A stretch of DNA of 64,000 nt from Isoperla grammatica. Taxonomy: Eukaryota; Arthropoda; Insecta; Plecoptera; Perlodidae. The stretch lies in assembly GCA_945910005.1 (NCBI GenBank), contig OX246744.1:4454350-4518349 (forward strand). Reading direction: 5' to 3'. The notes beneath the pieces were generated by a model. It made no database searches. It had not been told where the DNA came from and saw nothing but the letters and a program-made list of their open reading frames with translations. Of this stretch, positions 34,801-40,079 are shown one piece after another. How positions within the stretch are numbered: the first letter of the stretch is position 1; every line of letters begins with the position of its first letter. Made by a program: the position numbers and the translations under genes.

Positions 34801-35334
34801 TTCTTGTATGCTGGTGGATGCTTGGTGTGGAGAAGCTAGGGGACAGAATGGGAAGGACAAGGCTGAGATGGTTTGGACACATGAAACGGATTACGGAAGA
34901 GAGGATTCCCAGGAGAATATATGAAAAAAAGATCGAAGGAAGAAGAAGACGGGGAAGACCAAGGAAGAGATGGAAGAAAAAGATTGCCGAAGACTTACAG
35001 AAGAGAGGAGAGAACTGGGAGCAAGTAGAGGAAGTACGATTTTGGGAAGATAGGAAGAGGTGGAAAAATTTGGTTGTGAAATCCAAGGGTATTAGTGCAA
35101 AAAATACAGCACATATATTTTGTTTACTTTTGATATTTTTACAGCATTTGAAAGCAAGTTTAAACGACATTTGTCGAGGGTTCCGCAGTTATCACGTACC
35201 TGTCTCCTGACATAGTCGACCAAGCCGTCCATGCAGGGCTCCATACAGAACGAGTGTTGACATGGCAGCAGCTTCGGGTTCTTGTATCTGTCTAGACAGA
35301 TCGCGCACGTCAGCAGTTGCTCAAACTGCTCCAT
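10630..35334 (-). CDS. tn: thin / TRIM32-like RING-coiled-coil-NHL protein, complete coding span (20 exons)
   Basis: Twenty exons on the minus strand, each bounded by an AG acceptor and a GT donor and matching in phase, give 4,002 nt, or 1,333 residues and a TAA stop. Order: RING C3HC4 finger (residues 10-51), B-box-like Cys/His cluster (97-124), coiled coil (about 139-240), disordered Ser/Arg/Glu-rich region with SRYG motifs (about 270-1040), and six NHL repeats (about 1055-1333). This architecture, the length (the fly protein is about 1,350 residues from memory) and the near-invariant N-terminus starting MEQFEQLLTC identify thin/abba, the insect orthologue of vertebrate TRIM32. In flies this probable E3 ubiquitin ligase localises to muscle costameres and Z-discs and keeps sarcomeres stable; TRIM32 loss causes limb-girdle muscular dystrophy in people. 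The ATG is the first codon of the RING exon, one base after an acceptor, so the 5'UTR lies in upstream exons. Introns are repeat-rich, up to 3.3 kb within the coding part. Individual exons are listed separately. Confidence 0.93.
11034..11163. mobile_element. Short palindromic MITE
   Basis: tcatagtcagcccctacacc and the mirrored ggtgtaggggccgactatga, with the next ten bases also complementary. The loop is about 70 bp. It lies in the intron between thin exons 20 and 19. Confidence 0.85.
11726..12145 (+). mobile_element. SINE family B, most complete copy, tRNA-like head and (ATTT)n tail
   Basis: The head is tRNA-derived: ctgcttccaatgcagaag then gtcccgggttccaatcccgc, the second half matching a Pol III B box (GGTTCNANTCC). 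A body of about 330 bp follows, and the 3' end is gaatttatttatttatttat. At least seven copies of this body occur in the window, plus head-only fragments. Confidence 0.82.
12165..12382 (-). CDS. tn: thin exon 19: NHL repeat 4 and start of repeat 5
   Basis: Residues 1191-1262. Repeat 4 runs VFQSDGMFVGKFGTSGSKPG to NHRIQ; repeat 5 begins IFDVNGRVLTTFGSEGSEEG. Acceptor ctcgcag, donor gtacaa, ends in phase 2. This exon fuses what would be two unit exons. Confidence 0.93.
12430..12645. repeat. AT-only low-complexity stretch in a thin intron
   Basis: Almost pure A/T with ttatatttta-type words. Nothing else is recognisable. Confidence 0.9.
12960..13100 (-). CDS. tn: thin exon 18: NHL repeat 3
   Basis: Residues 1144-1190, again exactly 47 residues: VLDPSGRFLRAFGSQGTADG, then YPWGITTDALGFIYVCDKEN and HRVQ. 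Phase 0 at both ends, donor gtaaaa. Its acceptor (tccag) touches the edge of the 46-bp minisatellite at 13,104-14,010. Confidence 0.94.
13104..14010. repeat. 46-bp minisatellite, about 20 units, intron between NHL exons 17 and 18
   Basis: Consensus words cgattcaatattgtatcagg and gttctaggaagtaagaagac repeat about every 46 bp (aatatt at 13155, 13201, 13247 and onward), diverged by a few bases each. On the thin sense strand each unit carries a pyrimidine-rich ttcctag, which resembles a 3' splice site. The array starts right at the acceptor of exon 18. Confidence 0.93.
14518..14658 (-). CDS. tn: thin exon 17: NHL repeat 2
   Basis: Residues 1097-1143, exactly one 47-residue NHL unit: VFDCQGIFVKEFGSYGNGEG, then LAGVAVNRIGQFIIADRYNH and RIQ. 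Phase 0 at both ends. Acceptor ttgcag, donor gtgggc. Confidence 0.94.
15104..15279 (-). CDS. tn: thin exon 16: NHL repeat 1
   Basis: Residues 1038-1096. A basic lead-in (YMQKRRQQFKIGERGSDAG) runs into the first NHL repeat, with FTWPRGIAVGPDNTIVVADS and NHRVQ. The repeat breaks exactly after VQ at donor gtgaga, the same place as in the next exons. It forms the first blade of the C-terminal beta-propeller, the substrate- or RNA-binding domain of TRIM-NHL proteins. Confidence 0.93.
15895..16275 (+). mobile_element. 5S-rRNA-related SINE
   Basis: gttaagcaacctggggctag followed by gatgggtgacc (15,978-16,018) strongly resembles the internal control region and 3' part of 5S rRNA. The following body matches the element at 7,622. 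5S-headed SINEs (SINE3 class) use the Pol III type 1 promoter. Confidence 0.68.
16348..16652 (-). CDS. tn: thin exon 15: disordered region before the propeller
   Basis: Residues 936-1037. It includes LSSWARYLKNKYGNRAATG, a Thr/Ala/Ser-rich run, and SLGLPLRNSLDSSDDDQ. WARYLKNKYG is another variant of the RYG motif and is likely a conserved short motif. Acceptor ttcaag, donor gtattt (weak), ends in phase 1. Confidence 0.9.
17147..17623 (-). CDS. tn: thin exon 14: SRYG-repeat disordered region
   Basis: Residues 777-935, the longest exon. RYG-type motifs recur: RYGTDDTSSP, RYGTKPDEP, SRYGESRYTKEEP, PKYGRSRV, SRFGQSGYTSRF and SRYGPGAS. Between them lies a charged helical stretch, LSPEEEAEAKKLEDTRYPSG, and an RSRLSRSRSS patch. 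Acceptor gttctag, donor gtaact, phase 2 at both ends, so skipping would keep the frame. Confidence 0.91.
18950..19140 (-). pseudogene. Two degenerate copies of the exon 13 end / microexon
   Basis: A second copy at 19,100-19,135 is again 36 nt between CAG and gtaagg, but carries an in-frame TAG. The third, ending at 18,989, reads to TAA and has lost the donor. Spacing is 148 bp between the first two and 146 bp to the third, with shared flanks (tatctaagtacccttacc). Together with 19,248-19,283 they form a decaying tandem exon array. Confidence 0.75.
19248..19283 (-). CDS. tn: Possible 36-nt microexon of thin (ENSRDETGFKF)
   Basis: A copy of the end of exon 13 lies in the following intron. Between AG at 19284 and donor gtaagg at 19242-19247 there are exactly 36 nt in the phase (2 to 2) needed to insert 12 residues, reading ENSRDETGFKF. 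No stop is present. Against it, the acceptor atag lacks a pyrimidine tract. It could be an alternative microexon or a dying copy. Confidence 0.35.
19440..19600. mobile_element. Palindromic MITE family F, copy 1
   Basis: gcatagtcgttcctcac at the left and gaggaatgactatgc at the right, with cctcagactcgcccaacca-like arms. Related copies are at 27,138 and 34,392. Confidence 0.82.
19625..19802 (-). mobile_element. LINE 3' fragment (reverse transcriptase C-terminus)
   Basis: The minus strand encodes a segment close to WEKVEEVRLWEDRKRWKNFV, the extreme C-terminal part of a non-LTR retrotransposon ORF2. The nucleotide sequence is very similar to the plus-strand fragment at 34,826. Truncated and inactive. 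Confidence 0.72.
19874..20105 (-). CDS. tn: thin exon 13: acidic repeats ending in SRDETGYKS
   Basis: Residues 700-776. A Glu-rich block (TSSEEETSSEEESEPEPPKK) is followed by KMEKTDIGPLLARSAQ and ends NSRDETGYKS. Acceptor caacag, donor gtaagg, ends in phase 2. The 3' end including the donor is repeated three times downstream in the intron (18,950-19,283). Confidence 0.9.
20550..20757 (-). CDS. tn: thin exon 12: disordered region
   Basis: Residues 631-699. It reads VAHTGAAYTTEEVKQKILSR, then a Ser/Thr/Gly-rich stretch, then FQSRFLGA. The segment TTEEVKQKILSRGSI could form a short helix. Acceptor tgacag, donor gtgaga, ends in phase 1. Confidence 0.89.
20998..21352. mobile_element. Inverted-repeat MITE family C, copy 1
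   Basis: ttaattatatctcaagattg at the left is mirrored near 21,300 (ttcttgagatataattaag). An inner pair, ttttggtaagccctaca and tggcttaccaaaccacagtg, is also complementary. Copies occur at 22,782 and 62,777. Confidence 0.82.
21486..21707 (-). CDS. tn: thin exon 11: acidic then Ser/Thr-rich disordered region
   Basis: Residues 557-630, 74 codons, phase 0 at both ends. It starts AASSEEESDEEEETESVSAL, runs through an Ala/Thr tract and ends in a poly-Ser stretch. Acceptor tttgtag, donor gtcaga (weak). Exons 9, 10 and 11 are all symmetrical phase 0, so they could be used as cassettes without shifting the frame. Confidence 0.87.
21785..22045 (-). mobile_element. LINE 3' fragment with (ATC/ATG)n tail
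   Basis: The minus strand encodes RMLELEIPGRRTRGRPRQRW and then a stretch ending in the ORF stop. The GRRxRGRPRxRW motif is typical of the C-terminal end of arthropod non-LTR retrotransposon polyproteins. A catcatcatcat microsatellite tail at the low end marks the retroposon 3' end. Confidence 0.75.
22085..22410 (-). mobile_element. SINE family B copy
   Basis: ctacccactcagtaacaaga to aaaaaacttttgcc, reverse of the 11,726 element. The adjacent family D element begins where it ends. Confidence 0.8.
22411..22776. mobile_element. Inverted-repeat MITE family D, copy 1
   Basis: cacctacttgcagagggatgtc at the left is mirrored by gacatccctctacaagtagg at the right. It lacks the outer ends seen in the copy at 38,881. 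Confidence 0.82.
22782..23150. mobile_element. Inverted-repeat MITE family C, copy 2
   Basis: Same ends as the copy at 20,998: taaattatatctcaagattg and the mirrored cttgtgatataattgaaaaa. Confidence 0.82.
23157..23215 (-). mobile_element. SINE family B, tRNA-like head only
   Basis: The minus strand reads ggtccagtggttagcatccc then tgcttccaatgcagaaggtc. It contains the A box (GGTCCAGTGGTTAG) missing from the 11.7-kb copy, confirming the tRNA origin of the head. Confidence 0.68.
23322..23510 (-). CDS. tn: thin exon 10: Lys/Thr/Pro-rich disordered region
   Basis: Residues 494-556, 63 codons, phase 0 at both ends: VKATVPVKKVTTRQVSEEDE, then a Lys-rich stretch, then a Thr/Pro-rich tail ending PVPEAE. 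Acceptor gttcag; the donor gtatct is weak, so use of this exon may vary. Skipping it would keep the frame. Confidence 0.87.
24560..24782. mobile_element. Palindromic MITE with GTAAGAATGACGGCCCC ends
   Basis: aactgtaagaatgacggccc at the left and ggggccgtcattcttacagt at the right. A poly-G run lies in the right arm. Confidence 0.83.
25073..25276 (-). CDS. tn: thin exon 9: charged linker
   Basis: Residues 426-493, 68 codons, phase 0 at both ends. It includes VRFQGSEKEPLKERERVLDT, GIFRLYDSPRVMKRLQESEN and a Lys/Pro-rich end. The patch around LYDSPRVMKRL looks more ordered than its neighbours and could be a binding motif (inference). Donor gtgagg. Confidence 0.9.
26123..26315 (-). CDS. tn: thin exon 8: SRYG-motif disordered region
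   Basis: Residues 361-425. It contains RYGNRSSSQVSQYEAPTSRY and RYRSRFTRHLGDDEGGESEQ. Tyr/Arg/Gly motifs (RYGN, SRYGRN) recur here and in exons 14-15. Acceptor cccag, donor gtaagt, phase 0 at its end. Confidence 0.9.
26449..26606. mobile_element. Hairpin MITE family A, copy 2 (intron of thin)
   Basis: Starts TGGTACGTTTACAG with the same GCGTTGCGAGCGAAGCG arms as the copy at 100; the right end is slightly damaged (gtaaatcgacta). It lies about 130 bp upstream of thin exon 8 in the transcript. Confidence 0.85.
27138..27292. mobile_element. Palindromic MITE family F, copy 2
   Basis: aggcccgtatgcacagtcca at the left; gaactatacattcgggcct at the right. It ends about 65 bp before the low edge of thin exon 7. 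Confidence 0.82.
27356..27500 (-). CDS. tn: thin exon 7: disordered region
   Basis: Residues 313-360. It reads GPGLMRSKSDHRLATQFRQQ and then a Glu/Arg/Gly-rich tail ending GRKFGE. Acceptor tctcag, donor gtaaga, ends in phase 2. LMRSKSDHRLA resembles a phosphorylatable short linear motif; no fold is apparent. Confidence 0.9.
27530..28326. mobile_element. 800-bp nested palindrome in a thin intron
   Basis: Outer arms are 27,530-27,765 and 28,098-28,326. For example, tacggttgttttagttgtcg mirrors cgacaactaaaacaaccgta, and agcacttcaatggcgtcaaa mirrors tttgacgccattgaagtgct. Inside lies a second element, 27,803-28,006, with agaatagatctaggac and gatcaattctgaaa ends. Confidence 0.85.
28548..28678 (-). 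CDS. tn: thin exon 6: end of TRIM core, start of disordered region
   Basis: Residues 269-312. It completes the Arg codon and gives FAMAHDPNQLVLHVAGYGEL, then a Met/Pro/Ser/Gly-rich stretch. Acceptor ttacag, donor gtaagc, ends in phase 1. The DPNQLV-type segment still belongs to the conserved core; after it the sequence becomes low-complexity. Confidence 0.9.
28800..28965 (-). mobile_element. SINE family B, truncated copy
   Basis: gtttacccactcagtaacaa to gaatcagtgattggacagt. Head and half of the body are missing. Confidence 0.78.
28970..31400. other. AT-rich intron interior of thin, no gene seen
   Basis: Roughly 2.4 kb without recognisable coding exons or known families, except for an inverted pair (attgtgtgaaag at about 29,017 and ctttcacacaatt at about 29,182). 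The motif aactgtgtcgggttgagagg (31,193) is repeated, diverged, at about 50,600. Confidence 0.6.
31605..31765. mobile_element. Hairpin MITE family A, copy 3, inserted in another MITE
   Basis: TGGTACATTTACAG at one end, CTGTAAACGTACCA at the other, same arms as family A. It splits an older inverted-repeat element (about 31,415-31,790) whose end motif agatcaattcagaaaa resumes just after it. Confidence 0.85.
32007..32092 (-). CDS. tn: thin exon 5: conserved post-coiled-coil segment
   Basis: Residues 241-268 plus two bases. It reads MDAKEIFLKTVEFIRNFEYE followed by NVDYNRRV. Acceptor cctccag, donor gtaagt, ends in phase 2. The exon is short and highly conserved in my memory of the insect family. 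Confidence 0.9.
32806..33111 (-). CDS. tn: thin exon 4: coiled coil
   Basis: Residues 139-240, from VRRALHRLQDALALVEKN to TVEWDDCEL. The exon is exactly 102 codons, phase 0 at both ends. Leu/Ile/Val heptad spacing with Glu/Lys/Arg flanks indicates a long amphipathic helix, the TRIM coiled coil that mediates antiparallel dimerisation. The acceptor is ttctag and the donor gtacgt. The 5' part of this exon is duplicated in tandem in the intron just upstream (33,142-33,340). Confidence 0.93.
33112..33345 (-). pseudogene. Tandem decoy copies of the thin coiled-coil exon 5' end
   Basis: The sequence from the middle of exon 4 through its acceptor recurs with a period of exactly 148 bp: the string atctccg occurs at 32994, 33142 and 33290. 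The first extra copy keeps a perfect acceptor (ttctag at about 33260) and reads VHRSLHRLQDALALVEKN, followed by about 20 further residues matching exon 4, but then reaches TAA where exon 4 would continue, and it has no donor there. The second copy is cut short and diverged. Point differences between copies (gcgcgacg versus gagcgatg, gaggtg versus gaagtg) argue against a simple assembly error. Confidence 0.85.
33640..33740 (-). mobile_element. tRNA-derived SINE head (family T), copy 1
   Basis: Minus strand: A box GGCCCAGCGGTTAAGC, B box GCCGGTTCGATTCCGGC. Not a working tRNA, because the acceptor stem does not pair. Similar heads at 37,245 and 52,815. Confidence 0.68.
33836..33954 (-). CDS. tn: thin exon 3: B-box-like zinc cluster
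   Basis: Residues 99-138, beginning VCSEKSYCAPCVHC and ending ARINNQ. Cysteines at 100, 106, 109, 112, 117 and 120 plus H124, together with C97 from exon 2, make a compact B-box-type cross-brace cluster typical of TRIM proteins. Acceptor is ttccag, donor gtacgt. Confidence 0.92.
34392..34575. mobile_element. Palindromic MITE family F, copy 3
   Basis: agtcccgaatgcatagttca at the left and the mirrored actatgcataagggtct at the right. Its right end abuts the donor of thin exon 2 (34,574-34,579), so the element borders the splice site. Confidence 0.82.
34580..34739 (-). CDS. tn: thin exon 2: RING C-half and linker
   Basis: Residues 46-98. It opens with VKCPECRAEH, giving the last RING zinc pair C48 and C51, and continues through the conserved stretch PTNVTLQRFLELHIEITGEL to MERCN. 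Acceptor is cctcgcag, donor is gtaaga, and the exon ends in phase 1. C97 in the last residues starts the B-box-like cluster. Confidence 0.92.
34826..35092 (+). mobile_element. LINE 3' fragment in a thin intron, opposite strand
   Basis: Plus-strand frame: RTRLRWFGHMKRITEERIPR, then EGRRRRGRPRKRWKKKIAED, then VRFWEDRKRWKNLVVKS. This is the C-terminal end of an ORF2 endonuclease-reverse transcriptase of the same family as the fragment at 19,625. No catalytic RT domain remains. Confidence 0.8.
35200..35334 (-). CDS. tn: thin exon 1 (coding): start codon and RING N-half
   Basis: Residues 1-45, MEQFEQLLTC to YVRRQ. Zinc ligands visible are C10, C13, C25, H27, C30 and C34; the last RING pair is in the next exon. 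The exon begins one base upstream of the ATG after an acceptor ttacag (exon 5' edge 35335) and ends at donor CAG|gtacgt. The start is fixed by the short distance to the acceptor and by the match to the conserved N-terminus. Confidence 0.93.
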
Positions 35335-35479
35335 TCTGTAACACAGGAAAACACTCTGATAACCAGTGTTATCTTAGCGTTGTAGAATGTAAACGAAGCT
35401 CACTTACACATGAAGAAGGAGATGTGGACGAATCAAGTGAGGGAATAAACGATGAAAGATGGATAACTAAACACATATA

Positions 35480-35503
35480 ATAACCGGGGGGGGGGGGGGG
35501 GGC
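35480..35503 (+). repeat. Poly-G tract in the 5' region of thin
   Basis: Eighteen or more consecutive G after aacc. It could form a quadruplex in single-stranded DNA. Confidence 0.9.
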
Positions 35504-35579
35504 AGATGGCAGAAAGTGATAGACATATTCCTACACATAATCACCTACAAACACATAGGCATGTATACATACATACAGT

Positions 35580-35935
35580 GTTTCTGTCTGTCTGACTGTT
35601 TGACTAACATACAGGCCGGAAAGGCAAATAAAGACACAGGAGGCAGAAAGCCATCCACATTCATACAGATACAAAATACAGTTTTTCTCCAACGATACGA
35701 CTGACTGACTGACCGACTGAGGACCAGTTTCACCAAACTTAAATCCTGCGATTTTCTGTTAATCGGAGATCAAAAATGGCGCCTGGAAGAAGCCACCATG
35801 CATTTTGTATGTAATGTTTGTTGAAACCATTGCAACTAATCCGGGATTAGTAAATCGGCCGATTAAAAAGATTGGTGAATTGCACCTTACTGACTGACTG
35901 ACTGACTAGCTGACTGACTGACTAACCACACTATT
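35580..35935 (+). repeat. (GACT)n-rich stretch interrupted by a palindromic element
   Basis: tgactgactgaccgactga at about 35,702 and ctgactgactgactgact at about 35,890, separated by an inverted-repeat element (accagtttcaccaaactta to ttggtgaattgcacc). Confidence 0.75.
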
Positions 35936-37244
35936 TACAGACAAACAGAATCATACATAGGAAGAAAAATTAGAAGTAGGGGATGAAAATATACAGAAAG
36001 GTTTCAAATGAGATCCCTCCCCTATCTATTCCCTCACAGATCTCTTTTCGCGTACACATCGAAAGTAGACCTACAACTCTTTGAAGTAGATTGCCATACC
36101 TATCCTATCCACTGGCCCGACTCCCACAAAGAACTTATCTCCCTCCCTGTTCACCATCCACTCAATGAACCAAATCAAATCAAATACGCGACCCAGTTGC
36201 GAAGAAAATAGCTCGACGAATGTTTTTCTTTTTTTGTTTTGTGCGGTTTCATTTTATTTGTCCACACTTTTAAACCGATGGATTTAGTCCAGTAATAAAA
36301 CGTAGCACGCGGTCATTACAGGGTTGCAATTCTAATGGGAGCTTAATGAGTGTTTGTATGCAGATGCATGTAGGGCGGCTGCAATATGCATGACGCCCGG
36401 AGCGGATTAATTATTACGGAGATATGAGGGGAATAATTGTTTTCGGTTTAAAGTGCGGCGGTGAATATAGATATATCGAAATGGAAATATTTCACCAGTG
36501 AAGATGTAGAAGCTAGCATATTATATTGAGGGAAATCGGAAACAGGGGTTAATTTGAGCCGGAACGCAGTTCCGATTCCTTTTCCGAAACCAGAACGCGC
36601 GTTCCGATATTATTTCGTAACGTAGGTTACTCCTTAAAACTCGTGAATTAATTCGTATCTCTGAAAATTTCACAATTATATTTTTTTATTCGTTGGTATG
36701 AATGCAAATTATGAATTACCCCTAGCTAGCCAGACCCAAATACATAGGCAATAACCTTCTGACTGACCACTGACACTAAACAGATAACTAATCAATAATT
36801 ACATATTATCTGTGTTCACAATTTGTATAAATGTGGGTGGGGTTGGTGTCAAATTATATTTGACAAACAACATATGCGTTCCGGTTCCTTTTCAATTACA
36901 AATTAAGCCCTGATCGGATATATGTATGTATTTATTAAATGTTGGGAATCCACCACGAGTTTCACCTACACAACCTCAACCATGGCTTTCGGCCGGTGCT
37001 GTGTTGCGTAACTTGTACTTTACGTGCGATGTTGCCTAACTTATACGATAATAATCATTTTTCGTAGGAATATCTGTTATAGAGTGCACAACAGCTTTCC
37101 TGATGTGCCGCTCTTCATGTGACATAGGTATATTAGGGTGTTTGAATAGTTTGGAAGGAATTCCGAGGGCTAATGTTATGACTATATCTCAGCATTTATC
37201 TTTAAGACTGAGGAAAACCTCGAAAAACCTTCAATAAGGACTGC

Positions 37245-37315
37245 CGGTGGCCGGAATCGAACCGGCGACCTCTCGAAGTAGTCTCGCATCTCAACGCTGA
37301 GCCACCTCTATGGAA
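37245..37315 (-). mobile_element. tRNA-derived SINE head (family T), copy 2
   Basis: Minus strand: GGTGGCTCAGCGTTGAGATG (A box) and CGCCGGTTCGATTCCGGC (B box, perfect T-arm stem). The sequence upstream on the plus strand, tgaggaaaacctcgaaaaac, is shared with the 52.8-kb copy. Confidence 0.7.
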
Positions 37316-37804
37316 GACCGTATGACAGGTAGAGTGCGCTGTGAGCGATGACGTTGAGTGCCTATTGTATCTAGCCCAGCTTCAGTTCAGTGCTCCTAAT
37401 CTCTTATATACTTAATATATTATTTACAGTAATTTTTAATATTGACATACTTAAGCACTTAAAACTCAATCATTAACTAGTGTTATGTAACTAAAATAAA
37501 AATCAGCTGAATAATGCAAAAAACAAGTGAAACCTAGTACAATGGTTGATGGAATAACACAGTCTACCACACTCTTCGCGCGCGGGTAAGGTTAAACCGT
37601 CCCACAGCCATCTGTATTTACACGACATCATTATTGCATGCGTCAAGTGAGGGGCATACTGACATTTGTGTGAACCGGAACGCTCACAGCGCTGCTGTCA
37701 TACGGTCTCCCATTGGTAACTTCTACTATCCGTGCGACGTTGCCTAAATTGTACTACAACGTGCGACGTTGCCTAACTTGTACTATACGTACAATGATGC
37801 CAGA

Positions 37805-37962
37805 TGGTACGTTTACAGCAACGCGTTGCGAGCGAAGCGAGGGCGCGAGTTCCAATCAGCGGCCGAGTTTCAAGCAAAGAAGTTAATAGTTTCACGCAAA
37901 CTCGGCCACTGATTGGAGCTCGCGCCTTCGCTTCGCTCGCAACGCGTAGCTGTAAACGTACA
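37805..37962. mobile_element. Hairpin MITE family A, copy 4
   Basis: TGGTACGTTTACAGCAACGC at the left and CTGTAAACGTACA at the right. It lies in the 5' region of thin, surrounded by dispersed acgtgcgacgttgcctaact motifs (37,000-38,000), which are themselves an imperfect tandem repeat. Confidence 0.85.
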
Positions 37963-38880
37963 CTAACTTGTAGTACAACGTGCGATGTTGCCTAACTTGT
38001 GCCATGACGTGGGTTGGAACCTAGTACCTTCTCCTCACGTACTCCGTCCAGTAAACCACTCACACGATCTAAACTTAGAACCCCGTGCGTTCTCGCCGGT
38101 AATATAGCTTACGTGTTAGTGGAGCCCGGCCAAGAATCTTCGCGACATCTGCTGAAATATTGGGGGCGATCGGGTTAAAAATAATTACTCGATTTTCGGG
38201 AAAGAAAAGATCTTGTTCGTCTTGATGTTACATCATTCTGATTGTATTGATATTTGGGTGTAATATATAATATTTTGGCAACAATGTAAATATTGGGGGC
38301 GATCGGGTTAAAAATAATTACTCGATTTTCGGAAAAGAAAAGATCTTTTTCGGCTTGATGTTACACTATTCTGACGGTAATGATATTCGGGCGTTACGTC
38401 AAGTATTTTGGCAACAATGTAAATAGGGACGACCTACACATGACCTATCGCCCGGTAAAGAGTTTTTAGATTTCAGATTTAATTCAATACGTTTAATAGT
38501 TTGTACAGCTACAGTTTTGTTACATTGAATATATATATTGAGAAGCCTGTAGAAAATGTATTGTAAAATAGAATCATTCATGAGAAAGTGCATCAAATTT
38601 TCTATTCCAAGAGGTATAAGGTTTTACTTTGTGTCAGTTGTAAATCATTTTATAAACCGACAGAATACGGGGTTCCGCAGGCGATAATTTAAAGCGTTTG
38701 ATGCCCCTTCCATGCACTGTGTTTCAAAGAAATTCAACAGATTCTGGATGTTCTTTAATTCATTCGTAACGGTGATATTCTCCTTAGTAGAGCTAGAACA
38801 CATGTCTAAATATTCACCCCCGCTTTGATAGAAATTTTCAGGTAACCAAAATAAAATCGTAAATATCACTAATAAACCTG

Positions 38881-39285
38881 TTTAAGAGCGTTCGGAATTA
38901 GTTTTGACGTTTTTATTTAACTAATTGCTCTTAAACAAATAATAGGATTATTATCGAAATTTACCTACTTGCAGAGGGATGTCATATCTAAGCATGGTAT
39001 TAAGTATATTTGTGACAAGCCTGCTCAAAAATAATAAACTCATATTTGAATTATGCAAATAAATTACGTTCGTCGAAAATGTTCGGCGAAATAATACAGA
39101 GAATCTGTTTAATTATGGGTACATTTTTTTTAAACAGGTTGATGACAAATGTACTTAATACCATGCATAGATATGACATCCCTCTACAAGTAGGTAAATA
39201 TTTATAATAATCCTACTATTAGTTTAAAAGTAGTTAGTTTACTGCCAATACATCTGTATAACTCCTACTGCCAAACGCTCTTAAA
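38881..39285. mobile_element. Inverted-repeat MITE family D, complete copy
   Basis: Perfect 12-bp ends TTTAAGAGCGTT and AACGCTCTTAAA. Inner arms tacttgcagagggatgtcat and atgacatccctctacaagta. Non-coding, 405 bp. Confidence 0.87.
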
Positions 39286-40079
39286 GTAGAAGGTCTAGAA
39301 TTGTAAAAAAGTAGGTTGGTACTACTGGACTCTAAATTTGTGAGGTTAGTTACGTTGGTAGTACTTTACTATCTGGGCAAGACATCGTGTTTAAGCGAGT
39401 GAACTCTACAGGATGATATTAATGTGTCTAGCTCGCTAGCTTGTAGTTTACTAGACTGGAAGTACTGGATGCATGGATGTGTTGAAAGTCTCTGAGATCA
39501 GATGAGATTAGATTAGATTAGATGGATAGAGGGTACACAGATGTAAAAGTGTAGAGTTTTATTTCTGTCGCTACTTTTGTCGCTGACGTTTAAAAGAAGA
39601 CGTTTGTGAGTTTGTTTGAAATTAAATTGTTGTATTTTCGTCACTGTTTCGTAGAATGAAACTAATTTTAAAAAACAATTACAAAAAATGAATTGATTCT
39701 TTATTTATACTGTCTGATTTATAAATAACGGTGACTGAACAATGATGAATGATGATTCTAAAGTTAGCACGAAAACTTAAACATGCTAAGGTAGGAAATG
39801 TAATAGCTTATAATATAATGCATACATTTTAGATCACAGTTTCATATTTACAGAGATAACTAGTTTTTCCTCATATATTGTAGATGTATTTCTCAAGTTG
39901 TTCATATGTATCATTTCACATTTATGCACTATTTATATATTCTATATATTTTATCTGAAATTCCCATCTATTAAGGGTTTTAAATGTATAATTTTGTTTA
40001 TAGATATTCTAGTACAGTCTTTATTGCTGAATTCATATCGTATCTCTATGACTGTACTAATTTCGTAGAAAATCTGTAG

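Noticed and set aside
34796..35170. 124-residue minus-strand open frame
   Set aside because: It is the complement of the LINE C-terminal fragment coded on the plus strand.
37245..37315. Possible genuine tRNA gene with a perfect T arm
   Set aside because: The T arm is perfect but the 7-bp acceptor stem cannot form with the bases after it; related heads with shared bodies exist at 33.6 and 52.8 kb.
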